Counted from the first letter of the stretch, positions 1-8,282 are shown. The stretch is DNA of 28,135 nucleotides from Zoogloeaceae bacterium (GCA_031259605.1 JAIRLE010000095.1:1-28135); one strand, 5' to 3'. The notes: generated by a model not told the origin, from the sequence alone. A program made the numbers and translations.

Positions 1-117
1 GGAAGGGGTTTCTCTCCCCTCGAGAATGGCTACGGTCGAAACCCCGGCCGCGGCCGGGGTCTCAACCTTCGCGCCTTTCTTGCGGGCGGGGTTTCAAACC
101 GGAGTTGGTTTTACGAT
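1..117 (+). repeat. Structured leader repeat A, copy 1 (upstream of hypD)
   Basis: This segment matches the reverse complement of 8301-8420 over its whole length, at about 85% identity by hand alignment. It includes identical blocks of 32 nt (20-51), 12 nt (64-75) and 23 nt (84-106). It can form three hairpins: AGGGG/CCCCT at about 4-20, a perfect CCCCGGCC-gc-GGCCGGGG at 42-59, and a weaker CGCC/GGCG at about 72-91. Its right edge runs into the hypD start codon and supplies the GGAG (101-104) that probably serves as the hypD ribosome binding site. The left edge coincides with the start of the window, so the element may be longer. It also carries an in-frame ATG at 26 that would add 30 residues to HypD. 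Because the same ATG and following codons recur upstream of fliW in an unrelated frame, I treat this as repeat sequence, not protein. Confidence 0.85.
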
Positions 118-1255
118 GAAATATATCGACGAATTCCGCGATGGCGAACTGGCCCGGCAGATCGCCCGAACCCTTCATGCCGAAGTCGACCCCCGGCGTC
201 GCTACCGCTTCATGGAATTCTGCGGCGGGCATACGCACGCCCTTTCCCGTCATGGCCTGCTTGACCTGCTGCCGCCCCAGGTGCGCATGATCCACGGTCC
301 CGGTTGTCCGGTCTGCGTCCTGCCCATTGGCCGTGTCGATCAGGCGATTCACATGGCGCGCGCGCGCCGGGTGACGCTCTGCGCCTATGGCGATTGTCTG
401 CGCGTACCCGCTTCCAACCGCTCGTCGCTGGCGCGCGCCCGTGCCGAAGGAGCGGATGTGCGCATGGTGTATTCCACCGAGGAGGCGCTGGCTCTGGCGA
501 AGCGTCATCCGGAAAAACAGGTGGTGTTCCTTGCCGTCGGCTTCGAGACCACCACGCCGCCCACGGCGGTCGCCATCGAACATGCCGCCGCCGAAGGTCT
601 CGACAATTTTTCCGTGCTGTGCTGCCATGTGCTGACCCCGGCAGCCATTGTCGGCATTCTCGACGCGCCGGAAAAACCGGAACTGGAAGGCATGATCGGC
701 CCGGCGCACGTATCGACCATCATCGGCAGCGCGCCCTACGCATTCGTGCCGGAACGTTACGGCAAGCCGCTGGTCATCGCCGGCTTCGAACCGCTGGACA
801 TGTTGCAGGCCATCCTCATGCTGGTACGCCAGGTCAACGCCGGGCGCGCCTGCGTGGAAAACGAATATGCGCGCGCCGTATGCCGGGAAGGCAACCGCAA
901 GGCGCAGGCGCTGGTGGAAAAAATCTTCACCCGCCGCCCGTCCTTCGAGTGGCGCGGCCTCGGAAGCCTGCCCGGCAGCGCCTTGCAACTCAAGCCCGAA
1001 TATGCCCGTTTCGACGCCGAATTGCGCCACCCGACGCCCTATGTTCCCGTCCCTGAGCACAAGATGTGTGAATGCGCCGCCATCCTGCGCGGCGCGAAGG
1101 AACCCCGCGACTGCAAGGCGTTCTCCACCGCCTGTACGCCGGAGACGCCCTTGGGCGCCTGCATGGTCTCCGCCGAAGGCGCTTGCGCCGCGCATTACGT
1201 CTACAGGAGGCAGGAACCAGAAATCGGAAAGCGCCTTGCCCATGCTCCCGGATGA
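116..1255 (+). CDS. hypD: HypD, [NiFe] hydrogenase maturation factor
   Basis: HypD is an iron-sulfur scaffold that, with HypC and HypE, builds the Fe(CN)2CO group of [NiFe] hydrogenases in the cytoplasm. The 379-residue product begins MKYIDEFRDG, the usual HypD start. It has the conserved CGGHTH motif (Cys36) and GPGCPVC (Cys64, Cys67), matching E. coli Cys41, Cys69 and Cys72. The C-terminal cysteine set of the [4Fe-4S] cluster is present (HKMCECA, then three further Cys). The start at 116 is preferred over the in-frame ATG at 26 because residues before MKYIDE lie in a dispersed repeat. No hypE follows: after the stop there are 141 bp without a gene and then purA on the other strand. hypC is not within the 115 bp upstream. 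The gene therefore looks separated from the usual hypC-hypD-hypE order. Confidence 0.97.
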   Translation: MKYIDEFRDGELARQIARTLHAEVDPRRRYRFMEFCGGHTHALSRHGLLDLLPPQVRMIHGPGCPVCVLPIGRVDQAIHMARARRVTLCAYGDCLRVPASNRSSLARARAEGADVRMVYSTEEALALAKRHPEKQVVFLAVGFETTTPPTAVAIEHAAAEGLDNFSVLCCHVLTPAAIVGILDAPEKPELEGMIGPAHVSTIIGSAPYAFVPERYGKPLVIAGFEPLDMLQAILMLVRQVNAGRACVENEYARAVCREGNRKAQALVEKIFTRRPSFEWRGLGSLPGSALQLKPEYARFDAELRHPTPYVPVPEHKMCECAAILRGAKEPRDCKAFSTACTPETPLGACMVSAEGACAAHYVYRRQEPEIGKRLAHAPG

Positions 1256-1354
1256 CCGCGGGACGGCAGGGCGCGGCAACGTGACCATACGCCGCCCGTC
1301 ATTCTCCGGAGCGGGAGCGCAGCGGCATGGCAATCCAGGGAGGAGCAAGCGCAA

Positions 1355-1396
1355 CCCGGCATTCGTCAGGCCGCTTTATCCAGCTCTCATGCCGGG
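1355..1396 (-). terminator. Possible weak terminator between hypD and purA
   Basis: CCCGGCAT (1355-1362) and ATGCCGGG (1389-1396) are perfect 8-nt inverted arms. They abut the purA stop codon and are separated by a 26-nt loop. There is no T-run, and the long loop makes this weak. The rest of 1256-1354 holds no gene. Its stretch CATTCTCCGGAGCGGGAG resembles generic intergenic palindromic repeats. Confidence 0.2.
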
Positions 1397-2716
1397 TCAG
1401 CCAAACGGATGTTGCCGCACAATGGTTTCGGCGCGTTCCGGGCCAGTGGAGATGAGGGCGATGGGGGTCTGGCAGAGTTCTTCCAGACGGGCAAGGTAAG
1501 CGCGCGCGTTCGGCGGAAGATCCTCCCAGCGCTTGAGACCATCGGTGCGCTCCGGCCAGCCGGGCAGGGTCTCGAAGACAGGCTCGCAACGCGCCACCTC
1601 GTCTACGCCCATGGGCAGAAGATCGACATGCCGACCATCCAGTCGGTAGCCGGTGCAGATGTTCAGCGCCTCCAGGCCATCCAGCACATCGAGCTTGGTG
1701 ACGCACAGCCCCGTAAGACCGTTGATCAGGGAGGAACGGCGCAGCAAGGCCGCGTCAAACCAGCCGCAACGCCGCGCCCGGCCCGTGACGGTGCCGAATT
1801 CCCGGCCTTTTTTCGACATCTGGCACCCCGGCGTCCCTTCCGTTGCAATGTCCAGTTCCGAAGGAAAAGGGCCGCCGCCCACGCGGGTACAGTACGCCTT
1901 GGTGATGCCCAGCACATAATGCAGCATACCAGGGCCGATGCCGGAACCCGCCGCCGCCTGCCCCGCCACGCAATTGCTGGAAGTGACAAACGGATAAGTG
2001 CCGTGATCGATGTCGAGCAGCGCCCCTTGCGCCCCCTCGAAGAGCAGGTTTTGTCCGGCCTGGTGCGCGGCATGGAGCGCCGCCGAGACATCCGTCACCA
2101 GCGGTTTTATGCGCTCGCCGTCGGCAAGCGTCCGTTCCAGCGTTTCCCGATAATCCACCGCCTTGGCGTCAAGATAGCGGGTGAGCGTGAAATTGTGGTA
2201 GTCCAGCACTTCCGCCAGCTTCTCGGCAAAGCGTTTGCGCTCGAAAAGGTCATGGACGCGAAGACCGCGCCGCGCCACCTTGTCTTCGTAGGCGGGGCCG
2301 ATGCCCTTGCCGGTGGTGCCGATCCTGGCTTCCGGATCGCGCTTCGCTTCCCGCGCCCGATCGAGCGCCGCGTGATACGGCAGAATCAGCGGACAGCCGG
2401 GACTGATTTTGAGACGGTCGGAAACCTTGATGCCGCCTTCTTCCAGCGCGTCGATTTCCCCCAGCAGGTGCCGAATGTCCAGCACCACGCCATTGCCGAT
2501 ATGGCACTGCACACCAGGACGCACGATGCCGGAAGGAACGAGATTCAGCTTGTATTCGCGTCTTGCGTCGCCGTAACCGACCACCAGCGTGTGACCGGCA
2601 TTGTGTCCGCCCTGGAAGCGCACCACGCCCGCCGCGCTATCGGTAAGCCAATCGACGATCTTGCCCTTTCCCTCGTCGCCCCACTGGGTGCCGACGACCA
2701 CCACATTCCTGGCCAT
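1397..2716 (-). CDS. purA: Adenylosuccinate synthetase PurA
   Basis: The enzyme converts IMP, aspartate and GTP to adenylosuccinate, the committed step to AMP. The 439-residue product starts MARNVVVVGTQWGDEGKGK. It carries the GDEGKGK loop with catalytic Asp14, the GGHNAGHT motif with His42, TGKGIGPAYEDK, the EGAQGALLDIDHGTYPFVTS segment, and TKLDVLDG in the guanine-binding region. ATG at 2716 is chosen over a TTG two codons upstream because AAGGA lies 6 nt before it and homologues begin MARN/MGKN. The start lies 2 nt beyond the hisZ stop. This is the last gene of the hfq-to-purA operon. Length is normal. Confidence 0.98.
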   Translation of the reverse strand: MARNVVVVGTQWGDEGKGKIVDWLTDSAAGVVRFQGGHNAGHTLVVGYGDARREYKLNLVPSGIVRPGVQCHIGNGVVLDIRHLLGEIDALEEGGIKVSDRLKISPGCPLILPYHAALDRAREAKRDPEARIGTTGKGIGPAYEDKVARRGLRVHDLFERKRFAEKLAEVLDYHNFTLTRYLDAKAVDYRETLERTLADGERIKPLVTDVSAALHAAHQAGQNLLFEGAQGALLDIDHGTYPFVTSSNCVAGQAAAGSGIGPGMLHYVLGITKAYCTRVGGGPFPSELDIATEGTPGCQMSKKGREFGTVTGRARRCGWFDAALLRRSSLINGLTGLCVTKLDVLDGLEALNICTGYRLDGRHVDLLPMGVDEVARCEPVFETLPGWPERTDGLKRWEDLPPNARAYLARLEELCQTPIALISTGPERAETIVRQHPFG

Positions 2717-2718
2717 GT

Positions 2719-3879
2719 TCAATCCTTCGTTGTGAGTATTGTCCAGTTGCCGTCCTGCCGCACAAGCTGGCGGCGTGCGCCCCGTGCCGCGTCCTCCTCG
2801 CCGGGCAATCGTTCCGCCACGCGCTCGCCCGCGTCGCGCAGACGCCGGATGACCGCCGCAAGTTCCACGTCATCGCCGCCGTAGGGCGCGAAAATGACCT
2901 CTTGCGTCTCACCGGGCGGCAAAAGACGCACCAGTTCGCGCAAGTCCAGCGAAAATCCCGTTGCCGGGCGCGCCCGGCCAAAACTCCTGCCCACACCGTC
3001 GTAACGCCCGCCCAACGCCACCGCAGCCGGATGTCCGGGCGCGTAGGCGGCGAAAACCGCGCCACTGTGATAATGGTAACCGCGCAGATCGGCAAGATCG
3101 ATGGAAACCGGAAAACCGGGCACGGCCTTCGCCAGGCGCGCCAGCGTTTCCAGGGCGGCATCGATTTCCGGCAGATCGGGCAATAGCGCGCGCGCCTTCG
3201 CCAGCACCGTCTCCGGTGCGCCGTAAAGCCGCGGCAGCGCCATGATCGCCGCGCCGAACGGGGCGCTGTCTTCCGGCAATCCGGCACAGAAAGCGGCAAG
3301 CGCCGGCACATCCTTGTTTTGCAGCAGGCCGAACAGGGTTTCTTCCGCTTCCGCCGCAATCCGCGCGGCGCGAAAGAGCGCGCGGAAAAGACCGACATGC
3401 CCCAAATCCACACGGCAATCCGGCAGCGCGGCGCGCCGCAATGTTTCGGCGAGCAGGCGCAGGATTTCGATGTCCGCCTCCACGCCCGCGTAACCGTAGA
3501 TTTCCGCGCCAATCTGCAAGGGTTCGCGGCTGGAAAGCAGGCTTGCGGGACGCGCGCGCAGAACGCTGCCGCAATAACAGAGCCGGGTGACGCCCTCGCG
3601 GTTCAAAAGATGCGCGTCGATGCGCGCCACCTGCGGCGTCATGTCGGCGCGCACCCCCAGCGTGCGCCCGGAAAACGCGTCGGAGAGCTTGCAGGTGGAT
3701 AGCGCCAGGTCTTGCCCCGCGCCAATCAGGAGCGATTCCAGATACTCCGCCAGCGGCGGCGTCACCAGCTCGAAACCGTGACGCGCGAAGCCGTCCAGCA
3801 TCTGCCGCCGCATCTCCTCGATGCGCGCCGCCTCCCATGGCAGGGCGTCCGCCAGATGTTCGGGCAACAACCAGTTCAT
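2719..3879 (-). CDS. hisZ: HisZ, ATP phosphoribosyltransferase regulatory subunit
   Basis: HisZ is a catalytically inactive histidyl-tRNA synthetase paralogue. It joins the short form of HisG to make the active, histidine-inhibited ATP phosphoribosyltransferase, the first step of histidine synthesis. The 386-residue product has class II synthetase-like motifs: DMTPQVARIDAH (motif 2 area), LCYCGSVLRARP, REPLQIGAEIYG, and a late LGGRYDGVGRSFG. It ends near residue 386 with no anticodon-binding domain, as in HisZ. The ATG at 3879 overlaps the TGA of the upstream small gene (ATGA), indicating translational coupling. The in-frame ATG nine codons upstream lies inside that gene and is less likely. 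Immediate linkage to purA and hflC is common in betaproteobacteria. Confidence 0.95.
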   Translation of the reverse strand: MNWLLPEHLADALPWEAARIEEMRRQMLDGFARHGFELVTPPLAEYLESLLIGAGQDLALSTCKLSDAFSGRTLGVRADMTPQVARIDAHLLNREGVTRLCYCGSVLRARPASLLSSREPLQIGAEIYGYAGVEADIEILRLLAETLRRAALPDCRVDLGHVGLFRALFRAARIAAEAEETLFGLLQNKDVPALAAFCAGLPEDSAPFGAAIMALPRLYGAPETVLAKARALLPDLPEIDAALETLARLAKAVPGFPVSIDLADLRGYHYHSGAVFAAYAPGHPAAVALGGRYDGVGRSFGRARPATGFSLDLRELVRLLPPGETQEVIFAPYGGDDVELAAVIRRLRDAGERVAERLPGEEDAARGARRQLVRQDGNWTILTTKD

Positions 3880-4073
3880 CGAAACACCAGCGACAGCACC
3901 ATCCACAACGCCAGACCCAGCAGCATGGAAAACAGGCCAATGAAGCGGATCTGCCCGTCGGAAAACTGCGCCAGCCGCCGGAACGCCTCACGCCAGACGG
4001 CGGGCGCGGCAAAAGGCATGACGCCCTCGAGCACCAGCATCAAGGCAAAGGCAAGGAGCAGGTTTTGCGTCAT
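3876..4073 (-). CDS. DUF2065 (YjeT-type) small inner-membrane protein
   Basis: A 65-residue protein with two hydrophobic helices: residues about 5-25 (LLLAFALMLVLEGVMPF) and about 45-64 (IGLFSMLLGLALWMVLSLVF), separated by a short polar stretch. This is the pattern of the DUF2065/YjeT family, which is found next to hflC in many proteobacteria. Its role is unknown. The start overlaps the hflC stop and its stop overlaps the hisZ start, both as ATGA, so it is a genuine translated member of the operon. Position beside HflKC suggests, without proof, a role near that membrane complex. Confidence 0.9.
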   Translation of the reverse strand: MTQNLLLAFALMLVLEGVMPFAAPAVWREAFRRLAQFSDGQIRFIGLFSMLLGLALWMVLSLVFR

Positions 4074-4936
4074 CGGGCGCTTTTCAGGTAGCGGAAAAAG
4101 TCGGAATTGGGTTCCACCACCAGCACATCCTGTTTGCTCTTGAAGGTCTCGCGATAGGCTTCCATGCTGCGGTAGAAGGCATAGAACTCCGGATCGCGGT
4201 TGAAAGCCCTGGCATAGATGGCGGCGGCCTGGGCGTCGCCTTCGCCCTTGATTTTCTGCGCGGTGTTGTACGCCTGGGCCAGCAGTTCCACGCGCTTCCG
4301 ATCCGCGATCGCGCGCGTGGTTTCGTACTGCTTCGCGCCTTCGGCGCGCAACTGGTTGGCCACCTGCTTTCTTTCGGAACGCATCCGCTCATAGACGCTG
4401 TCCGCGACATTGGTCGGCAATTCCACGCGCTTCAGGCGAACGTCCAGCACCAGCACGCCGATTTTCTTCGCGTCCTCATTGGCCTTGACGCGCATGTCTT
4501 CCATGATTTTCTCGCGCTCGTCGGAAATCACCTGGCGCACGGTACGCTTGCCGAATTCGGCGCGCAAACCGGCATTGATGGTCTGCATCAGCCGGGTGCC
4601 GGCGCGGGATTCATCCCCGCCCACGGAAACGTAATAGAGTTCGGGATCGACGATGCGCCACTTGACATAGGAATCCACTTGCACATTTTTCTTTTCCGAA
4701 GTAATGAACAGTTCCGGGTCCTGGCTGTCGATGGTCAGCACCCGCTTGTCGAATACCCGCACGTTCTGGATGACCGGCCATTTGAAATGCAGCCCCGGCT
4801 CGGTGATCGTCAGCTTGACTTCCCCCATCTGGAACAGCAGGGCGTAATAGCGCTGATCCACGGTAAAGAAAACCGAGGAGGCCAGCGCCACAAGACTGGC
4901 CAGAACGGCCAGTATGATATGGGGAAAGACTTTCAT
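4070..4936 (-). CDS. hflC: HflC, SPFH-domain subunit of the HflKC complex
   Basis: HflC pairs with HflK in a large periplasm-facing inner-membrane complex that holds FtsH and restrains its proteolysis of membrane proteins. The 288-residue product has one N-terminal transmembrane helix (about 7-25) followed by the SPFH/band-7 domain, including VDQRYYALLFQMGEV and EPGLHFKWP. Next comes a long charged helical region with the ERMRSERKQVANQLRAEGAK segment typical of HflC. It ends FFRYLKSAR. Start and stop both overlap neighbours by 4 nt (hflK and DUF2065). Length is normal. Confidence 0.97.
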   Translation of the reverse strand: MKVFPHIILAVLASLVALASSVFFTVDQRYYALLFQMGEVKLTITEPGLHFKWPVIQNVRVFDKRVLTIDSQDPELFITSEKKNVQVDSYVKWRIVDPELYYVSVGGDESRAGTRLMQTINAGLRAEFGKRTVRQVISDEREKIMEDMRVKANEDAKKIGVLVLDVRLKRVELPTNVADSVYERMRSERKQVANQLRAEGAKQYETTRAIADRKRVELLAQAYNTAQKIKGEGDAQAAAIYARAFNRDPEFYAFYRSMEAYRETFKSKQDVLVVEPNSDFFRYLKSAR

Positions 4937-6177
4937 CGGCGTGCCTCCCGCTCGCGGCCAATCTCGCCACGGGGAATGCCGCTTTCCGTGACGGACGATT
5001 TGCCGGCTTCATTCTGCGGCGACAACGACACGCTTCCCTGCGCGCCGCCGCCCGCGCCCCGTGCCAGCGTGCCGCCCGCGCCTGCCTGCATCAACTGATC
5101 CAGCGGCAGGTACAGGAGGTTGCCCTGCCCCTTGGCATCCACCATCACCTTGCTGGTCTTGGCATAGACCTGTTGCAGGGTTTCCAGATACAGGCGTTGC
5201 CGGGTAACGCCTGGTGCCTTGGCGTATTCGGTGAGAATCTGGGAAAAACGGCTGGCGTCGCCCGTCGCGGTTTCGATCATGCGCTCCTTGTAGGCTCTTG
5301 CCTCTTCCACCAGAACCGCCGCCTGCCCCTCGGCCTTGGGCACCACGTCGTTGTAGTACGCCTGACCTTCGTTTTCCTGGCGGGTCTTGTCCTGCACCGC
5401 CTTCACCGCGTCCTCGAACGCCGCCTGCACCTGTTCGGGCGGCTGGGCGTTCTGCATGGTGACCTTGGAAATCTCGATGCCCGTCTCGTAACGGTCGAGA
5501 ATTTCCTGCATCAAGAGGCTGACCTGTTCGGTGACGGCAGTCCGCTCCTCGTTGATGACCACGTCCATCGTCCGTTTCCCCACCACTTCACGTACCGCCG
5601 TTTCCGCCACCTGCATCACCGCCGCGTCCGGATCGCGATTCCTGAACCGGTAGAAGACCGCGTCCTTGATCCGGTATTGCACTGCAAACTGGACATCGAT
5701 GATGTTTTCGTCGCGGGTGAGCATCAAGGATTCCTTCAGTTCCTTGTTGTTCTTGTTTCTCGCGTCGCCACGATAACCGATGGTCAGCGAGCGCACCTCC
5801 GAAACATTGACGATTTCATGCGAGGCGAAAGGCCAGGGCAGCCGCCATTGCAGGCCGGGTTGCGTGGTCTCCACGTATTTGCCAAAACGCAACACCAGCC
5901 CGCGCTGCGAGGCATCGACGATATAAATGCCGGAAGCTGCCCACACCGCCAGCGCCAGGCCAAGCACGATAAAAACCAGCGTCCGCGGATACATGCCCGG
6001 CGGCGCGCCTTTCTGGTCGCCGCCGCCGTTGCCGCCGCGCCGTCTCCCCTTGTTCTTGTCGCCGGAAGGAAGGCCAAGCCAGTCCTTGAAATCGTTCCAG
6101 AGTTCATCGAAATCGGGCGGATTGGGTGGACGCCGCCCCCCGCCGTTATTGCCCCATTGCGGGTCGTTCATGGACAT
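4933..6177 (-). CDS. hflK: HflK, SPFH-domain subunit of the HflKC complex
   Basis: HflK is the partner of HflC in the FtsH-modulating complex. The 414-residue product opens with a Gly/Pro/Asn-rich cytoplasmic tail beginning MSMNDPQWGNN. One transmembrane helix follows (about 68-90, VFIVLGLALAVWAASGIYIV), then the SPFH domain (ASQRGLVLRFGKYVETTQPG) and a coiled region with QVQAAFEDAVKAVQDKTRQ. The start at 6177 is chosen because homologues begin M(S)xNDPxWG. ATGs at 6204 and 6171 are alternatives, and none has a strong ribosome binding site. The stop overlaps the hflC start. A Gly/Ala-rich C-terminal tail follows residue 370. Confidence 0.95.
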   Translation of the reverse strand: MSMNDPQWGNNGGGRRPPNPPDFDELWNDFKDWLGLPSGDKNKGRRRGGNGGGDQKGAPPGMYPRTLVFIVLGLALAVWAASGIYIVDASQRGLVLRFGKYVETTQPGLQWRLPWPFASHEIVNVSEVRSLTIGYRGDARNKNNKELKESLMLTRDENIIDVQFAVQYRIKDAVFYRFRNRDPDAAVMQVAETAVREVVGKRTMDVVINEERTAVTEQVSLLMQEILDRYETGIEISKVTMQNAQPPEQVQAAFEDAVKAVQDKTRQENEGQAYYNDVVPKAEGQAAVLVEEARAYKERMIETATGDASRFSQILTEYAKAPGVTRQRLYLETLQQVYAKTSKVMVDAKGQGNLLYLPLDQLMQAGAGGTLARGAGGGAQGSVSLSPQNEAGKSSVTESGIPRGEIGREREARR

Positions 6178-6228
6178 GAAAACGCCTAAGCCAGAGAGAA
6201 TCATGTATGGATTTTTCCGTCAGAAATT

Positions 6229-7353
6229 TCAAGATACATAGGGCGCGTCCGGCAGGTTGCGCAACCTGTTCCCGGCGCATTCGCCCAACGCCGCGCGCAG
6301 CAAGGGCAAACCCGCGCCCGTGCGCGCGCTCAATTTGACGCAGCGGATTCTACCATAGTCATCCCGCTCTGCCGTGGGAAGAACGCCGGTCAAATCCACC
6401 TTGTTCCAGACGAGCATTCGCGGCGCCGCGCCCGCGCCGATTCCGGCAAGAACCCGGTCGACTTCCGCTTGTTGCGCGGCGCGCGCGGCACTGGCGCTAT
6501 CGACCACGTGCAGCAACAAATCCGCATCCACCGTTGCCTCCAGCGTCGCCCGGAACGCCGCCACCAGGGAATGCGGCAGGTCACGGATGAAGCCCACGGT
6601 GTCGGAAAGCACCACGTTGCCCGCGCCTTCCAGCCAGAGTTTGCGCGAAGTGGCGTCCAGCGTGGCGAAAAGCTGATCCGCCGCATGGACGCCGGCATGG
6701 GTCAGCGCATTGAACAGGGTGGATTTGCCCGCGTTGGTGTAACCCACCAGGGAAACATTCAGCGTATCGCCCTTTTGCCGCGCTCTCCTCTGCACCCCGC
6801 GCTGCCGGGAAAGCCGCGCCATGCGCGCTTTCAGGGTTTTGACGCGCTGGCCCAACAGGCGGCGATCGGTTTCCAGTTGCTTTTCCCCTGGTCCGCGCAG
6901 GCCAATACCGCCGCGCTGCCGTTCCAGATGCGTCCAGCCGCGTACCAGGCGAGTGGAAAGATATTCCAGTTGCGCCAGTTCCACCTGCAATTTGCCTTCG
7001 GCGCTCTGCGCGCGCAGGGCGAAAATATCCAGAATCAGACTGGTGCGGTCTATCACCCGGCAATCCAGCAAGCGTTCCAGATTCCGCGACTGCACCGGCG
7101 AAAGATCGTGATTGAAGATGACCAGATCGGCGCCCGTGGCGGCGCGCATCGCCGCGATTTCCGCAACCTTGCCCTTGCCGACGAAAGTGCGCGCGTCCGG
7201 GCTTTGGCGACGACCGTTCACCTCGGCGCAAACCGCGCCGCCCGCCGACTCGGTCAACAGGCATAGTTCTTCCAGACGCTCCGGAATGTCTGGTTCGCCG
7301 AAATCAAGCTGTACCAGCACAGCTCGCTCGCCGGAGGCGGGGCGCTCAAACAT
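6229..7353 (-). CDS. hflX: GTPase HflX
   Basis: HflX is a ribosome-associated GTPase that splits stalled 70S ribosomes after stress. The 374-residue product has the HflX N-terminal domain (residues 1-195, including the glycine-rich GGIGLRGPGEKQLETDRR at 148-165). The G domain follows: P-loop GYTNAGKST at 204-212, DTVGFIRDLP at 251-260 and NKVD at 317-320. The C-terminal domain is short, as in betaproteobacterial forms. Spacing is 45 nt from hfq and 51 nt to the chosen hflK start. No strong Shine-Dalgarno is visible before the ATG. Confidence 0.97.
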   Translation of the reverse strand: MFERPASGERAVLVQLDFGEPDIPERLEELCLLTESAGGAVCAEVNGRRQSPDARTFVGKGKVAEIAAMRAATGADLVIFNHDLSPVQSRNLERLLDCRVIDRTSLILDIFALRAQSAEGKLQVELAQLEYLSTRLVRGWTHLERQRGGIGLRGPGEKQLETDRRLLGQRVKTLKARMARLSRQRGVQRRARQKGDTLNVSLVGYTNAGKSTLFNALTHAGVHAADQLFATLDATSRKLWLEGAGNVVLSDTVGFIRDLPHSLVAAFRATLEATVDADLLLHVVDSASAARAAQQAEVDRVLAGIGAGAAPRMLVWNKVDLTGVLPTAERDDYGRIRCVKLSARTGAGLPLLRAALGECAGNRLRNLPDAPYVS

Positions 7354-7398
7354 GCGGGGGAAGCGGTTGTTCGCCCGCGGCGAAGAACATGGATGCCC

Positions 7399-7647
7399 CT
7401 ATTCTTCTACGGAACCCTGCGTCTCGACCTGCGCCAACGTCACCGAACGCGCCGGAACCACGGTGGAAATGGCATGTTTATAGACCATCTGGGTGACCGT
7501 GTTTTTCAAAAGCACGACATATTGATCAAACGATTCAATCTGTCCTTGCAGCTTGATGCCATTGACCAGGTAGATGGAAACGGGAACATGTTCCCGCCGC
7601 AAGGCATTGAGAAACGGATCTTGTAAAAGTTGTCCCTTGTTGCTCAT
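7399..7647 (-). CDS. hfq: RNA chaperone Hfq
   Basis: Hfq forms a hexameric ring that pairs small RNAs with mRNAs. The 82-residue product begins MSNKGQLLQDPFLNALRRE. It contains Sm1 (VPVSIYLVNGIKLQGQIESFD) and Sm2 (VYKHAIST), with Gln8, Phe42-type and Lys56/His57-type RNA contacts. The C-terminal tail is short, as in betaproteobacteria. GGAG lies 7 nt before the ATG. It is the first gene of the seven-gene minus-strand operon. In related genomes der often lies upstream; here the upstream neighbour is fliW. Confidence 0.98.
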   Translation of the reverse strand: MSNKGQLLQDPFLNALRREHVPVSIYLVNGIKLQGQIESFDQYVVLLKNTVTQMVYKHAISTVVPARSVTLAQVETQGSVEE

Positions 7648-7728
7648 GGTCTGACTCCGTGTTGTTGTTATGAAAAAACCCGAAAGGCGGAATTTAACCC
7701 GATTTCACCAGCAGACGCCAGCAGGAAA

Positions 7729-7752
7729 GCAAAAAATTGGCGGCAGCCCTGA
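7729..7752. repeat. Palindromic repeat P, isolated left half
   Basis: The 22 nt at 7729-7750 match the reverse complement of 8447-8468 at 21 of 22 positions. They also match the left arm of the complete palindrome at 13190-13210 with one indel and one change. Only the left arm is here: after the central GA (7751-7752) the sequence diverges. The matching right arm lies on the far side of fliW. Confidence 0.7.
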
Positions 7753-7768
7753 ATGAAACGCCCGCATG

Positions 7769-7803
7769 AAAAACCCGGCTTCCGCGAACGGATACCGGGT
7801 TTT
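7769..7803 (-). terminator. Rho-independent terminator of fliW
   Basis: AAAACCCGG (7770-7778) and CCGGGTTTT (7795-7803) form a perfect 9-bp stem with a 16-nt loop. It starts 24 nt past the fliW stop. On the minus strand the stem ends in a run of five T. It would isolate fliW from hfq. Confidence 0.8.
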
Positions 7804-7826
7804 GCAAAGACGGACGGCAGCCGGGA

Positions 7827-8282
7827 TCAGGCGGCGGCGCTCAGATTGGAGAGCACGACGTTGGGCCGCAGCTTGGTCAGCAGCTTTTGCAGCCCACGCC
7901 GGGTCTTGGTGTTGATCATCAGCGGCGCGCGCAGATTCGCGCCCACGCCGACGGTCGCGCCGTTTTCCTGCTTGAAGAGAATCATCAGCACCACCACGTC
8001 GCTGACGTCGGCAGCGCTGGCAAGCCCCAGCAGAGCGGTTTCCGCGTCGTCCAGTTCCAGTTCGTAAGTAAAGCCCAGCGCAGCGGGTTCGATGATCTGG
8101 AAAGCGATATGCGGCGAATCCAGGGATTGCAGGGTAAAACTCACCGGCTGCGGACTGACGTTGGTTTCATGAATCAGCATGAAGCGCTTGTTGTCCTCGA
8201 AGCTCACCAGCCCTCGCGGGAATTCGATGACCTGCTGCGGATTCACTTCCACATTGCCAAACAAAAAAGTTTCGACCTTCAT
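7827..8282 (-). CDS. fliW: FliW-type flagellar assembly factor
   Basis: FliW binds flagellin and, when free, antagonises the RNA-binding regulator CsrA, linking flagellin level to translation. The 151-residue product begins MKVETFLFGNVEV and has the family motif VIEFPRGLVSFEDNKRFMLI near residues 18-37. SLDSPHIAFQIIEP and LRAPLMINTKTRRGLQ follow, all in family order. AAGGAGAG lies 7 nt before the ATG. No flagellar or csrA gene is in the window. The gene stands alone with its own terminator, is preceded by leader repeat A, and is bracketed by halves of palindromic repeat P, so it looks like a separable unit. Confidence 0.93.
   Translation of the reverse strand: MKVETFLFGNVEVNPQQVIEFPRGLVSFEDNKRFMLIHETNVSPQPVSFTLQSLDSPHIAFQIIEPAALGFTYELELDDAETALLGLASAADVSDVVVLMILFKQENGATVGVGANLRAPLMINTKTRRGLQKLLTKLRPNVVLSNLSAAA

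Noticed and set aside
1252..1284. Start of hypE at the hypD stop (ATGA)
   Set aside because: The frame closes after ten codons and nothing HypE-like follows in any frame before purA.
2716..2722. TTG start two codons upstream of the purA ATG
   Set aside because: AAGGA is well placed for the ATG at 2716, and PurA proteins start at that methionine.
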